Below are positions 34,699 through 43,894 of a DNA stretch of 64,000 bases, piece by piece (the stretch's first letter is position 1; each line of letters opens with the position of its first letter). Source of the DNA: Rossellomorea sp036867415 (GTDB taxonomy: Bacteria; Bacillota; Bacilli; Bacillales; Bacillaceae_B). The stretch lies in contig NZ_JBAJHU010000004.1 of NCBI RefSeq assembly GCF_036867415.1, positions 62,001-126,000 of the forward strand, in the 5' to 3' direction. Position numbers and translations under genes: made by a program. The notes beneath the pieces were generated by a model. That model searched no databases, was not told the origin of the DNA, and saw nothing but the letters and a program-made list of their open reading frames with translations.

Positions 34699-36015
34699 TC
34701 ACTTGTTTTTTCTAGAATTTTCTAACTTCTGGAGAAGTACAGGTTTGACTTCTGATAAAAAGTAGAGAGAGCCCGTGATAAATAACACCTCATCATCACC
34801 CATCGATTCCAGCTTTTCTTCTATATAATGCTGCCAGTCCCCTGTCTTCTCTTTACAGGGATGATCGGATAGGGCGAATAATTCTTCCGCCTCCGCTACT
34901 CTGGGAAAAGAAAAGGAAGTGAAACTTATGATCGATGCTGCTTCCTCAAGCAATTCGATCATATGTTTCAGTTCTTTATCCTTTAAAGCAGAAAAGAGGA
35001 TCGTCACATTTTCAGTTGGAAAACGTTCCTTGATCGTCGTCACCAGGGCCTGAATCCCTTCAGGATTGTGAGCGCCGTCCAAGATGACCGCCGGCTTTTC
35101 ACTGACCAATTCCAATCTGCCCGGCCAGTATGCATTTTTCAATCCTGCTTTCAGTTCTGCATCTGTATAGGTGATTTCATGTTGAGACCGAAGTAACTCT
35201 GCGGTTTTTAAGGCGATGGCTGCATTCTTTACTTGATGTGCCCCCATCATGGCAATCTCGTAGGATGAACTCCGGCCGGATGATTCGTATTGAAAACTTT
35301 CCCCGTTATGCAAGATGGAAGCCCGCTCGGTATGAAAATCCTTCTCTGCTTGAAAGACATGACTTCCCTTCTCTTTTGCCGTTTCCATGATTACATTTAT
35401 TGCTTCAGGCTGTATTACACCGGATATCACCGGTACACCGGGTTTGATGATCCCGGCTTTCTCAAACGAGATTTCCTCGATTGAATCCCCTAAGAACTGC
35501 ATATGATCCATCCCGATACTTGTAATGACCGAAACAAGCGGATTGATCACATTTGTAGAGTCCAATCTGCCGCCAAGTCCGACTTCAAATAGAACGAGAT
35601 CCGGCTTTGCCGTTTCTGCAAAATAGACCATGCTCATCGCCGTAATGATTTCGAACTCGGACGGTTCCCCCCACTCACTTTCTTTCATTCCTTCAGCAAT
35701 CGGTTTAATGAGGGAAACAAGAGAAATAAGATCTTGGTCGGAGAGGTGGTTTCCATTAACAGAAATACGTTCATTGAACCGTTCGAAATATGGAGAGGTG
35801 AATGTGCCGACCGAATAGCCTGCCTCCTGCAGGATATGACGTAAATAAGTGACCGTCGATCCTTTCCCGTTAGTTCCGCCTATATGGACGGATTTAATGC
35901 TTTCATGCGGATTTCCAAGCTCCTTTAACAGATGGTTCATCCTTTGCAGCCCCGGCTTGATTCCAAGTCTGAGACGCGCATGAATCCACCCCACTGCTTC
36001 TTCATATGTATCCAA
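34699..36015 (-). CDS. folC: folylpolyglutamate synthase/dihydrofolate synthase FolC
   Basis: Adds glutamate to folates and converts dihydropteroate to dihydrofolate. The 438-residue protein is a Mur ligase fold with the P-loop IGGTNGKGSTVTYL (about 45-58), GLGGRLDSTNVI and ILDGAHNPEG (about 310). The start is TTG behind GGAGTG. It lies between the pilus region and valS, as next to comC in B. subtilis. Confidence 0.95.
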   Translation of the reverse strand: MDTYEEAVGWIHARLRLGIKPGLQRMNHLLKELGNPHESIKSVHIGGTNGKGSTVTYLRHILQEAGYSVGTFTSPYFERFNERISVNGNHLSDQDLISLVSLIKPIAEGMKESEWGEPSEFEIITAMSMVYFAETAKPDLVLFEVGLGGRLDSTNVINPLVSVITSIGMDHMQFLGDSIEEISFEKAGIIKPGVPVISGVIQPEAINVIMETAKEKGSHVFQAEKDFHTERASILHNGESFQYESSGRSSSYEIAMMGAHQVKNAAIALKTAELLRSQHEITYTDAELKAGLKNAYWPGRLELVSEKPAVILDGAHNPEGIQALVTTIKERFPTENVTILFSALKDKELKHMIELLEEAASIISFTSFSFPRVAEAEELFALSDHPCKEKTGDWQHYIEEKLESMGDDEVLFITGSLYFLSEVKPVLLQKLENSRKNK

Positions 36016-36120
36016 TTCTGCTTCACTCCAATCAAAAAAAGGCAGGAGGGGAGCCTAGCTGCTTTCAGGGGCCATCCCCATACAATTAGACTCCTTCTCC
36101 CAAGCCTTCTGAGTTCGTTC

Positions 36121-38769
36121 TTATACAGTTTTCAGTTCCTGGATTCTCGCTTTTACTGTTGCCTGCTTCTCCAGATAGTCTTTTTCTTTGGTTTTTTCTT
36201 CGTCTACTACTTTTTGAGGAGCTTTGCTTACGAACTTTTCGTTATTCAATTTTCCTTGTACGCGCGCTACCTCTTTCGTCCACTTCTCAAGTTCTTTTTC
36301 AAGGCGGGCGACTTCTTCATCGATGTTGATCAGTCCTTGTAATGGAAGGAACAATTCAACTCCCGTCACGACTGCAGTCATCGCCTTTTCCGGAGGTGTA
36401 ATATCTGTCCCCATATCCAATTGTTCCGGATTACAGAAACGCTCGATATACGCTTTATTTTTATCCAGCGTACGCAGGATCTTTTCATCCTTCGCTTTCA
36501 GGATAAGTTTGATTTGTTTGCTCATCGGCGTGTTTACCTCTGCACGGACATTACGTACAGCCCTGATGATTTCCACGAGCAGTTTCATTTCTTCGGAGGC
36601 ATCTGCATCGGTAAGTTCTTCTTTTACTTCCGGCCAGGCTGCAACCGTGATCGATTCGCCTTTATGCGGCAGGTTCTGCCAAATTTCCTCGGTAATAAAC
36701 GGCATGAACGGATGCAGAAGCCGCATTGTGTTGTCGAGAACGTATGCGAGAATCGAACGGGTGGTTTTCTTGGCCGCTTCGTCTTCACCGTATAAAGGAA
36801 GCTTCGCCATTTCGATATACCAGTCACAGAAGTCATCCCAGATGAAGTTATAAAGGATTCTTCCCACTTCGCCGAATTCATAACGGTCTGCAAGACGTGT
36901 AACGTTTTCGATCGTTTCATTCAAACGGGTAAGGATCCATTTATCCGCTACGGATTTCTCTCCGCTCAGATCAATCTCTTCATAGGTCATTCCATCCATG
37001 TTCATCAATGCAAAGCGTGATGCATTCCAGATTTTATTGGCAAAGTTCCAAACCGATTCCACTTTCTCGAATGAGAAGCGCAGGTCCTGACCAGGTGAAC
37101 TGCCTGTCGATAAGAAGTAACGCAGTGAGTCTGCACCATACTTCTCGATGACTTCCATCGGATCGACACCATTTCCAAGGGATTTACTCATTTTGCGTCC
37201 ATCTTCAGCACGAACGAGACCGTGGATCAATACATCTTTGAATGGGCGCTCCCCTGTAAACTCAAGACCTTGGAAAATCATGCGGGAAACCCAGAAACCG
37301 ATGATATCGTAGCCCGTTACCAGGGTACTGGTCGGGTAGTATCTCTTAAAGTCTTCAGAATCAGTATCCGGCCAGCCCATTGTGGAGAATGGCCAAAGCG
37401 CTGAGCTGAACCATGTATCCAGAACGTCCTCTTCCTGTGTCCAGTTTTCACTGTCAACAGGTGCTTCCTTACCTACATATTCTTCACCTGTTTCTTTGTG
37501 GTACCATGCAGGGATTCTGTGTCCCCACCATAGTTGACGTGAAATACACCAGTCACGTGTATTTTCCATCCAGCGAAGATAAGAGTTTTCGAAACGGTCA
37601 GGAACAAAGTTGACTTTGTTCTCCTGTTCCTGGAGTATGACTGCTTCCTGAGCCAATGGATCCATCTTGACAAACCACTGTGTGGATAAATAAGGTTCTA
37701 CAACCGCTCCGCTGCGTTCTGAGTGCCCTACCGAATGCATATGTTCTTCGACTTTAAACAGAACGCCTGCTTCCTGAAGATCTTTGACAATCTGTTTACG
37801 GCAGTCAAAGCGGTCCATCCCTTTATACTTATCTGCTTTTTCATTCATCGTGCCATCTTCATTCATCACTAGGATGCGCTCAAGATTATGGCGGTTCCCG
37901 ATTTCAAAGTCATTCGGGTCGTGAGCAGGCGTGATTTTCACTGCTCCGGAACCAAATTCCATATCCACATAATCATCACCGACAATCGGTATTTCGCGTC
38001 CAACGATTGGAAGAGTGACCTTCTTACCTATTAAATGCTTGTAACGGTCGTCTTCAGGGTGTACAGCAACAGCCGTATCCCCAAGCATCGTTTCTGGACG
38101 TGTCGTAGCGATTTCGATATGCCCGCTTCCATCAGCCAGTGGATACTTCATGTGATAGAATGCACCCTGAACATCCTGGTGGATCACTTCGATGTCGGAT
38201 AGAGCCGTTTTCGTGGCAGGGTCCCAGTTGATGATATATTCACCGCGGTAAATCAAGCCTTTATTATAAAGATCAATGAACACTTTTTGTACGGCTTGTG
38301 ATAAGCCTTCATCAAGCGTAAATCGTTCACGGCTGTAATCAAGGCCCAATCCGATTTTCGACCATTGTTTACGGATATGCTCTGCGTACTCTTCTTTCCA
38401 TTTCCATGTTTCTTCTACGAATTTCTCACGTCCCATATCATGCCTTGAAATGCCTTGGTTACGCAGCTTTTCGTCTACTTTTGCCTGTGTGGCGATTCCT
38501 GCATGGTCCATACCCGGCAGCCATAATACATCGTAACCCTGCATACGCTTCATTCTTGTCAGGATATCTTGAAGCGCCGTATCCCAAGCATGCCCGAGGT
38601 GAAGCTTGCCCGTTACGTTCGGCGGCGGAATGACGATCGTATACGGTTCCTTCTCTTTATCGCTTTTCGCTTCAAAAAACTTTCCTTCCAGCCACCATTT
38701 GTATCTTCCCTGCTCAATCGCATTGGGATTATATTTGGTCGGCATCGATAATTGATCTTGAGTTTCCAT
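36121..38769 (-). CDS. valS: valyl-tRNA synthetase ValS
   Basis: Charges tRNA-Val. It has 882 residues (880 in B. subtilis). The class I motifs are PPPNVTGKLHLGHAW (HIGH, near residue 50) and GRKMSKSLGN (KMSKS, near 525), with the CP1 editing domain between (TTRPETMLGDTAVAVHPEDD). A C-terminal coiled coil (VARLEKELEKWTKEVARVQ) is typical of ValRS. The start ATG follows AGGGAGG. A T-box leader upstream controls it by tRNA-Val charging. Confidence 0.98.
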   Translation of the reverse strand: METQDQLSMPTKYNPNAIEQGRYKWWLEGKFFEAKSDKEKEPYTIVIPPPNVTGKLHLGHAWDTALQDILTRMKRMQGYDVLWLPGMDHAGIATQAKVDEKLRNQGISRHDMGREKFVEETWKWKEEYAEHIRKQWSKIGLGLDYSRERFTLDEGLSQAVQKVFIDLYNKGLIYRGEYIINWDPATKTALSDIEVIHQDVQGAFYHMKYPLADGSGHIEIATTRPETMLGDTAVAVHPEDDRYKHLIGKKVTLPIVGREIPIVGDDYVDMEFGSGAVKITPAHDPNDFEIGNRHNLERILVMNEDGTMNEKADKYKGMDRFDCRKQIVKDLQEAGVLFKVEEHMHSVGHSERSGAVVEPYLSTQWFVKMDPLAQEAVILQEQENKVNFVPDRFENSYLRWMENTRDWCISRQLWWGHRIPAWYHKETGEEYVGKEAPVDSENWTQEEDVLDTWFSSALWPFSTMGWPDTDSEDFKRYYPTSTLVTGYDIIGFWVSRMIFQGLEFTGERPFKDVLIHGLVRAEDGRKMSKSLGNGVDPMEVIEKYGADSLRYFLSTGSSPGQDLRFSFEKVESVWNFANKIWNASRFALMNMDGMTYEEIDLSGEKSVADKWILTRLNETIENVTRLADRYEFGEVGRILYNFIWDDFCDWYIEMAKLPLYGEDEAAKKTTRSILAYVLDNTMRLLHPFMPFITEEIWQNLPHKGESITVAAWPEVKEELTDADASEEMKLLVEIIRAVRNVRAEVNTPMSKQIKLILKAKDEKILRTLDKNKAYIERFCNPEQLDMGTDITPPEKAMTAVVTGVELFLPLQGLINIDEEVARLEKELEKWTKEVARVQGKLNNEKFVSKAPQKVVDEEKTKEKDYLEKQATVKARIQELKTV

Positions 38770-38825
38770 GTGATTTCCTCCCTGAATCGTTATCGTTTTC
38801 TATAAAGGTGATTTATTTTTGGAAC

Positions 38826-39090
38826 ACAAAAAATCCTTCGCCCTGTAAAAGGACGAAGGATTCGTTTCGCGGTACCACCTTTTTTCTCAGAAGCCATAAA
38901 ATACTCCTGAACTCTCAATGAACAATAACGGCTTTTAACCGGCTTCTACTACTGTCTTCATAGAAGCAGCTCTTCAGGCGACCTTCCATCGTCTTCGCTT
39001 GGAAAATCTCTCAGCAAATGATTTTCCTCTCTTAAAGCGGGGGGCAATGTACTCTTCCTGTTCAACGCTTTTAAAATTATTTATGTACTC
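38826..39090 (-). promoter_or_regulatory. T-box riboswitch leader of valS
   Basis: The T-box core AAGGTGGTACCGCG lies on the minus strand near 38867-38881, ahead of a terminator (ATCCTTCGTCC with GGGCGAAGGAT, then T-run, 38830-38862). The competing antiterminator would use the T-box bases. Stem I has the AGAGAG and GCTGAGAG pieces. A GTC (valine) triplet at 38980-38982, in GAAGGTCGCC, is the likely specifier. Uncharged tRNA-Val would favour read-through. Confidence 0.95.
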
Positions 39091-39095
39091 ACTAT

Positions 39096-39123
39096 AGTAT
39101 AGGATTTACTGAACTTTCGTCAA
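39096..39123 (-). promoter_or_regulatory. sigma-A promoter of valS
   Basis: TTGACG (39118-39123) and TATACT (39096-39101) with a 16-bp spacer, just before the T-box leader. Confidence 0.65.
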
Positions 39124-39172
39124 TCATTCTCGCCAATTTTACTGAAAAATATTCAATCCGCCTGCCTCAGGC

Positions 39173-39199
39173 ACCCTTCCGTACTGAAATCATAAGATA
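39173..39199 (+). promoter_or_regulatory. sigma-K type promoter before the 62-residue ORF
   Basis: AC (39173-39174), 16 bp, then CATAAGATA (39191-39199). This meets the sigma-K pattern AC-N16-CATAnnnTA. It lies 38 bp before the ATG of the small membrane ORF. Confidence 0.5.
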
Positions 39200-39236
39200 A
39201 AGTAGTGAATTCACCCAGGAAAGTGAGTGGATAATT

Positions 39237-39425
39237 ATGAAAAAAATCAATCAATACACCTTGCAGAAGTGGATGGGGAATGCCCGGTTAATATGTAAGC
39301 AATTCATCATACCCTTCACTGTCTTTCAAGGGATCCGCACCATTTTGCTTCCAACCACATTCGATGTCCTCCTATTGACCCTGTTCATCGGTATCGGCCT
39401 GGCCATTTACTTCGATTGGATTTAA
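39237..39425 (+). CDS. small hydrophobic protein, possible late sporulation gene
   Basis: A 62-residue ORF with a basic N-terminus (MKKINQYTLQKWMGNARLIC) and a hydrophobic C-terminal helix (TFDVLLLTLFIGIGLAIYFD). I do not recognise the family. It has a purine-rich ribosome site (AAAGTGAG), a sigma-K-like promoter and a strong terminator starting 3 bp after its stop, and it faces ysxE. These make a real gene likely despite its size. Confidence 0.6.
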   Translation: MKKINQYTLQKWMGNARLICKQFIIPFTVFQGIRTILLPTTFDVLLLTLFIGIGLAIYFDWI

Positions 39426-39427
39426 AA

Positions 39428-39463
39428 AACTGACGAATGCAGTCTTCGTCAGTTCTTTTTTTA
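39428..39463. terminator. shared terminator of the small ORF and ysxE
   Basis: A 10-bp perfect stem (AACTGACGAA with TTCGTCAGTT), loop of 7, T-run on the plus side and A-run on the minus side. It serves both convergent genes. Confidence 0.85.
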
Positions 39464-40486
39464 TTCTGTTTCGGCTGACTGCTCCTGCTTCTTTTTTTCC
39501 ATTTCATCCAGACGCATGACAACATATTCGGTATTTTTAAGAAGCCAATAGTGACGCTGCAGTTTCTTAAGCGATTTCCGCTCATTCCTCTTCCCTTTGG
39601 CAGTATGAAAATATTTTTCTACCACTGCAATCACTGAACTTGGATAGGCTAAATAACTCATGAACAGCAGTCTTTCCTCGTTTCGGACGGTAAAATGGTG
39701 AAAGTACGTTTCCAGCCACTCTACACATTCGTCATAATACTTGGGGTACGTCTTCAATGTTCTGGAGAGAAAAGGCAGCAAGTCGTGAAAAGGCGAAGCG
39801 ATTTTCGAGTTTTCGAAGTTATGGAAATACCCCAATCCCCTGTCGTCGAATAGGAAATGTTCGGTCGACACTTTTCCATGAATGATGACCGTCCTCACCT
39901 TTTCAAGTTCCTTAGTGTTCTCATACCACTCGTCGAGCATCTTCCGTGAAAACTTAAGTGCCTGTGACACATCTTTATAAAACATACAAAAGTGATATTG
40001 AAACGGGGACATATAGGCTGTCTTCTCGCACGTTTCCACATATTCATCAAGAAACTGCTGTTCCTTTTCCCATCTTGAAGTCAACTGTTCATAATGTGAT
40101 TCCCTTTCTTCTTTGTTTATCTTCACATCCTGCGAGGATATCGTATGAAGCCTGGCTAGTTCGCGGAACAGTTTCTGATGTTTTTCAAATCGATCTTCCT
40201 TCTCCTGATTGTTCAGCCACGGCATCAAATAGAATAGTTCTCCTTCGTGCCAGACACCATACCTTCCATCCATGGTCGGATAAATGGGGACGATCCGGTT
40301 GTATCCCCTTTGAAAGAGTGTCTGGACGTTCCTGACGAAATCCACACCGTTTTCAGCAGGTATGTGTTTGACCGCAAGCGTCCCTTTGTTCGAGTACACC
40401 CTGCATACCTTCCCTGTGTCTTCCACAAAAAAAGGTTCTACTCCGTATGGCTGCAAGACAGGTTTTAAACTGTCGATGGTCTGCAT
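39461..40486 (-). CDS. ysxE: YsxE, CotS-family spore coat kinase-like protein
   Basis: A 341-residue protein (344 in B. subtilis) of the CotS/YutH group with an aminoglycoside-phosphotransferase-like fold. The start is ATG 40486 behind GGGAGGTG. The APH catalytic loop is recognisable but degraded (VIIHGKVSTEHFLFDDRGLGYFHNFE, where active kinases have HGDLHxxN), so enzymatic activity is doubtful. It lies after spoVID as in B. subtilis, where it is a coat-related mother-cell gene. Confidence 0.88.
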   Translation of the reverse strand: MQTIDSLKPVLQPYGVEPFFVEDTGKVCRVYSNKGTLAVKHIPAENGVDFVRNVQTLFQRGYNRIVPIYPTMDGRYGVWHEGELFYLMPWLNNQEKEDRFEKHQKLFRELARLHTISSQDVKINKEERESHYEQLTSRWEKEQQFLDEYVETCEKTAYMSPFQYHFCMFYKDVSQALKFSRKMLDEWYENTKELEKVRTVIIHGKVSTEHFLFDDRGLGYFHNFENSKIASPFHDLLPFLSRTLKTYPKYYDECVEWLETYFHHFTVRNEERLLFMSYLAYPSSVIAVVEKYFHTAKGKRNERKSLKKLQRHYWLLKNTEYVVMRLDEMEKKKQEQSAETE

Positions 40487-40533
40487 ATAGTTCACCTCCC
40501 CATCTTTATTCCCGTTCACTGGACCCCATTATA

Positions 40534-40573
40534 TAAAAGAAAGGACTGCCGCCAGTATGTTGGTGTCAGTCCT
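40534..40573 (-). terminator. hairpin between spoVID and ysxE
   Basis: A 7-bp stem (AGGACTG with CAGTCCT) and long loop, then TTCTTTTAT. It would weaken read-through from spoVID into ysxE. Confidence 0.55.
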
Positions 40574-40600
40574 GATTTATCATTCTGGTTCATTTTTAAC

Positions 40601-41818
40601 TTATATCTTGAACACCGGCTCTTCATTTGGAATATAGAGCACCTGGCCGCCATATACTTCTTGATTTGCTTCCAGATGATTGACCCGTAAAAGCTGGGCG
40701 ATCGTCAAATCATATTTTTCAGCAATGTGATCGAGGGTTTCCCCTTCCTGTACAATGCACACCCTGAGTTTTGCACCTCGTTCCTCTTCTTTCCTTGCAA
40801 AGAAATCAGTCAGCGAAATGCTTTCATATTTTTTCTTCCCTTTGATTTTTTTCTTTTTATCCGCTGGTTCTTCAGCACTTTCCAATTCCGCTTCCATCGA
40901 AGACGACTCTTCTTCCTCTTCTTCTTTCAACTGTTGCTGAACCGGTGCAGGAGTTTGCATCTTCTTCTGTTCAACTGCAGGCGGAGGTATTTCCTGTTCC
41001 TGGGAAGATTCGCTTAATTCATGCTCCGGAAGTTCGAATACATTTTCTTTCCGGAAGTAACTTTCTTCATGGGAAGGATGTGAATCATACTGGATTTGAA
41101 CCGGTATTTCATCCTCTTCACCTGCAGGTGGCGTCCTCCCTTCCAGCGAGAATGGCTGATATTCATCATCTTCCTTAGAATCATCTGCTGATTCCTCTTC
41201 AGAATCATCATTTTCGTACTGGTCATCTTCAGATTCTTCGTTCTCATCCTCATCTGCATCATTGTATTGAAGTCTTACTGCCTCCTCTTCTTCAACAGGT
41301 GTTTCCGCAAACGCTTCTGATCGATACAGAGGGGCATAGAGTTCTTCTTCCTTATACTCCACTTCAAGCGGGGTATGGGTCTGCTGTTCACCGTAAATCC
41401 CTGTGATGGTCAAATCAGCATTCAGTTTCAAGCAGGCATTTTCCGGCACGACATAATCAAAGGATTCCACATACACATCAATGTCCCCTAAGTTGGCAAT
41501 CCGGTTTTTCGGGATCGTCACATCCACAGGGAAACGATGAACAAATTCATTTTCCCCTCTTTCCCTTTTCTCTACAATCTGAACGAATTTACCGCTTTCT
41601 TCAGATTGATCATCATCGTCTTCAGCCCTTGGACTGCTCGGCAGGTATTCACCTGATAAATCGAGTGTTCCCCTAATGAGGACGTACTGTTCCTGTTCTT
41701 GTATCGTTATATGTGGATCTAAGGAGATAGATAGCAATTCTTCAACTTCCTGTCCTTTTTTGAACCAAATTGATTCTTCCAAAGAAAATCGCAGGCACGA
41801 TTGTTGATCTTGTGACAA
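40601..41818 (-). CDS. spoVID: SpoVID, spore coat morphogenetic protein
   Basis: Directs encasement of the spore by coat layers. I choose TTG 41818 behind AAAGGAGG; the family begins near LRFSLEESIWFKKGQEV. The 405-residue protein has a conserved N-terminal domain (1-190), a long very acidic low-complexity middle (190-340, rich in Glu, Asp, Ser) and a C-terminal LysM domain (VCIVQEGETLDHIAEKYDLT). It is shorter than B. subtilis SpoVID (575), mainly in the middle. Its partner SafA is encoded at the left end of the window. Confidence 0.92.
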   Translation of the reverse strand: MSQDQQSCLRFSLEESIWFKKGQEVEELLSISLDPHITIQEQEQYVLIRGTLDLSGEYLPSSPRAEDDDDQSEESGKFVQIVEKRERGENEFVHRFPVDVTIPKNRIANLGDIDVYVESFDYVVPENACLKLNADLTITGIYGEQQTHTPLEVEYKEEELYAPLYRSEAFAETPVEEEEAVRLQYNDADEDENEESEDDQYENDDSEEESADDSKEDDEYQPFSLEGRTPPAGEEDEIPVQIQYDSHPSHEESYFRKENVFELPEHELSESSQEQEIPPPAVEQKKMQTPAPVQQQLKEEEEEESSSMEAELESAEEPADKKKKIKGKKKYESISLTDFFARKEEERGAKLRVCIVQEGETLDHIAEKYDLTIAQLLRVNHLEANQEVYGGQVLYIPNEEPVFKI

Positions 41819-41851
41819 AGAAATTCCTCCTTTCAAGTTCCAAACCAAAGA

Positions 41852-41859
41852 AATGTATG
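41852..41859 (-). promoter_or_regulatory. candidate sigma-E -10 element of spoVID
   Basis: CATACATT on the minus strand fits the sigma-E -10. The nearest ATA-type -35 (TCATAAA) lies 16 bp upstream, two more than usual. spoVID is sigma-E dependent in B. subtilis. Confidence 0.45.
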
Positions 41860-42046
41860 ACAATGTCATTATCACTTTATGATTTGAATGGGAGAAATAT
41901 GATAGAGATGCAGAAGTTTTAGAAAATAGAGCTCCCCCTTCTAACACCGCAATTGATTTCCGTTCCTTGAATCAAAATAAAAATAGGCTGGGACAAAACA
42001 AAAAAACATCTATCTAGAGGTGTACATTTTGAGTGTAGACTCTAAA

Positions 42047-42435
42047 TGCCGCTAATGATTTCCGTGCAAGACTTCGCTTTCCGCGGGTAGCCCGTGAGCC
42101 TCCTCGTCGCGTTCGCTCCTGCGGGTAAGAAAAGTGGAGGGGGTTTGCTCAGAGGTGTGTGGCATAAGGCGAATCGGCCACGAAGGCGTTCTTTGCCTTC
42201 TTGGACGAGTTGACTTATGACATGTGCCTCTAAGCCCCGGAGCTGGACAATTAGAAAAGCGGAGGCGGCTTGCTCAGAGGCGACAAGCATAAGACGAGCA
42301 AGCCGGAAAGGCGCTTTTTGCCTTTTTGGCTTGATTGACTTATGACCTCGAGCCTCTAGCCGCCGGAGCTGGACAGGTCTCACATAAGTTACTTTTCCCG
42401 CAGGATTCTACGTCTTGCACTCCAATCAACCGCTG
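42047..42435. repeat. interspersed repeat, copy A (two core modules)
   Basis: Shares long stretches with 49742-49996: left end GATTTCCGTGCAAGACTTCG, core AAAGCGGAGGCGGCTTGCTC, and right end GGAGCTGGACAGGTCTCAC then GCACTCCAATCAAC. Copy A carries the core module twice (about 42128-42251 and 42252-42380), copy B once. The ends are inverted repeats of each other. No transposase is coded, so it is a MITE-like or RNA-type repeat. Confidence 0.85.
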
Positions 42436-42465
42436 GAACAGGCTATATACTAAATGAACAGTTGA

Positions 42466-42515
42466 ATAAAAACCCGAACTTACTTGAATCCTTGAATTCA
42501 AATTAGTTCGGGTTT
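42466..42515 (-). terminator. terminator after hemL
   Basis: An 11-bp stem (AAACCCGAACT with AGTTCGGGTTT) with a 23-base loop and a following T-run on the minus strand. It ends the hem operon. Confidence 0.8.
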
Positions 42516-42558
42516 GATTTAGACTAAAACACTTCTGTCCCAGCCTCTTCTCATATCA

Positions 42559-43851
42559 TTATTTCTTACTAATTTTCTCAAATGCTCTTTCTGCTGCTTG
42601 AATTGTCTTGGCGATGTCTTCATCGCTGTGGGCTGTCGATAAGAACAGACCTTCGAATTGTGAGGGTGGTAGAAATACTCCTTCATTCGCCATCTCCCGG
42701 TAATAATCTGCGAACATTTCCAGGTCGGAGGACTTTGCCCCTTCATAGTTCTTCACTTCTTCATTTGTGAAGAATAATCCGACCATCGAACCTGCACGAT
42801 TGATTGTGTGAGGGATGCCATGTTTTTCAGCCGCTTTCTTCAGCCCGTCTTCCAGAAGATCGGCTTTGCGCCCGAATTCTTCATAGCTTTCAGGTGTCAA
42901 TTGACTGAGCGTTTCATAACCGGCTGTCATAGCCAGCGGATTTCCTGACAGGGTTCCCGCTTGATAGATCGGTCCGCTCGGTGCGATCTGTTCCATGATT
43001 TCGGCTTTTCCGCCATAAGCTCCTACGGGAAGTCCACCGCCGATCACTTTTCCTAAACAAGTCAAATCAGGTGTCACATTGAAAAAGCCTTGAGCACAGC
43101 CGTATCCTACACGGAAACCGGTCATGACTTCATCAAAGATCAATAGTGAACCGTGCTGTTCAGTGATTTCACGAAGCCCTTCCAGGAACCCTGGCTTAGG
43201 AGGGACAACTCCCATATTTCCTGCTACCGGCTCTACGATGATACCTGCGATATCGTCACCATATTGTTCGAATGCATAACGGATGCTTTCAAGATCATTG
43301 TATGGAACGGTAATCGTATTTTTCGCTACTCCTTCAGGCACACCCGGGCTGTCAGGCAGACCAAGCGTTGCCACTCCGGAACCTGCTTTGATCAAGAGTG
43401 AATCTCCGTGGCCGTGATAGCAGCCTTCGAACTTGATGATTTTATTTCGGCCGGTATATCCGCGTGCAAGACGAAGTGTACTCATGGTCGCTTCCGTCCC
43501 GGAAGAAACCATACGGACGATTTCAATGCTTGGTACACGGTCGATGACCAATTGGGCGAGTTTGTTTTCGATTTCAGTCGGAGCTCCAAAGCTTGTCCCG
43601 CTTTCTGCCACTTTCTTGATCGATTCCACTACACGGTCATTGCTGTGTCCCAGGATGAGCGGTCCCCATGACAGGACGTAATCGATGTATTCATTACCGT
43701 CGATGTCATAGATCTTGGACCCTTTTCCCCTCTCCATGAAAATGGGATCCATCTTGACTGATTTAAATGCACGGACGGGACTGTTGACACCGCCTGGCAT
43801 TAGTTTTTTTGCTTCTTTGAATGCTGCTTGTGATTTTTCAAATGTACGCAT
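42559..43851 (-). CDS. hemL: glutamate-1-semialdehyde 2,1-aminomutase HemL
   Basis: A PLP enzyme that makes 5-aminolevulinate from glutamate-1-semialdehyde. The start is ATG 43851 behind AAAGGAGG, giving 430 residues as in B. subtilis. It opens MRTFEKSQAAFKEAKKLMPG; the PLP lysine is in LGKVIGGGLPVGAYGG and the DEVMTGFR motif binds the cofactor ring. It is the last gene of hemAXCDBL and lies 43 bp after hemB. Confidence 0.97.
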   Translation of the reverse strand: MRTFEKSQAAFKEAKKLMPGGVNSPVRAFKSVKMDPIFMERGKGSKIYDIDGNEYIDYVLSWGPLILGHSNDRVVESIKKVAESGTSFGAPTEIENKLAQLVIDRVPSIEIVRMVSSGTEATMSTLRLARGYTGRNKIIKFEGCYHGHGDSLLIKAGSGVATLGLPDSPGVPEGVAKNTITVPYNDLESIRYAFEQYGDDIAGIIVEPVAGNMGVVPPKPGFLEGLREITEQHGSLLIFDEVMTGFRVGYGCAQGFFNVTPDLTCLGKVIGGGLPVGAYGGKAEIMEQIAPSGPIYQAGTLSGNPLAMTAGYETLSQLTPESYEEFGRKADLLEDGLKKAAEKHGIPHTINRAGSMVGLFFTNEEVKNYEGAKSSDLEMFADYYREMANEGVFLPPSQFEGLFLSTAHSDEDIAKTIQAAERAFEKISKK

Positions 43852-43894
43852 CCGATTTCCTCCTTTAAAGATATTCAGGAATGATGAACTGGTT

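Larger units (their letters stand above)
41985..42546. repeat. 562-bp segment bounded by an 11-bp inverted repeat
   Basis: AGGCTGGGACA at 41985-41995 and its exact complement at 42536-42546 enclose repeat copy A and the hemL terminator. Just outside, 41948-41967 resembles the left end of repeat copy A (CGCAATTGATTTCCGT), perhaps a remnant. The 740 bp between spoVID and hemL hold no supported gene. Confidence 0.6.

Noticed and set aside
42042..42383. 113-residue minus-strand frame in the spoVID-hemL gap
   Set aside because: It lies wholly in the interspersed repeat, and copy B has a similar spurious frame with different ends. No ribosome site or domain supports coding.
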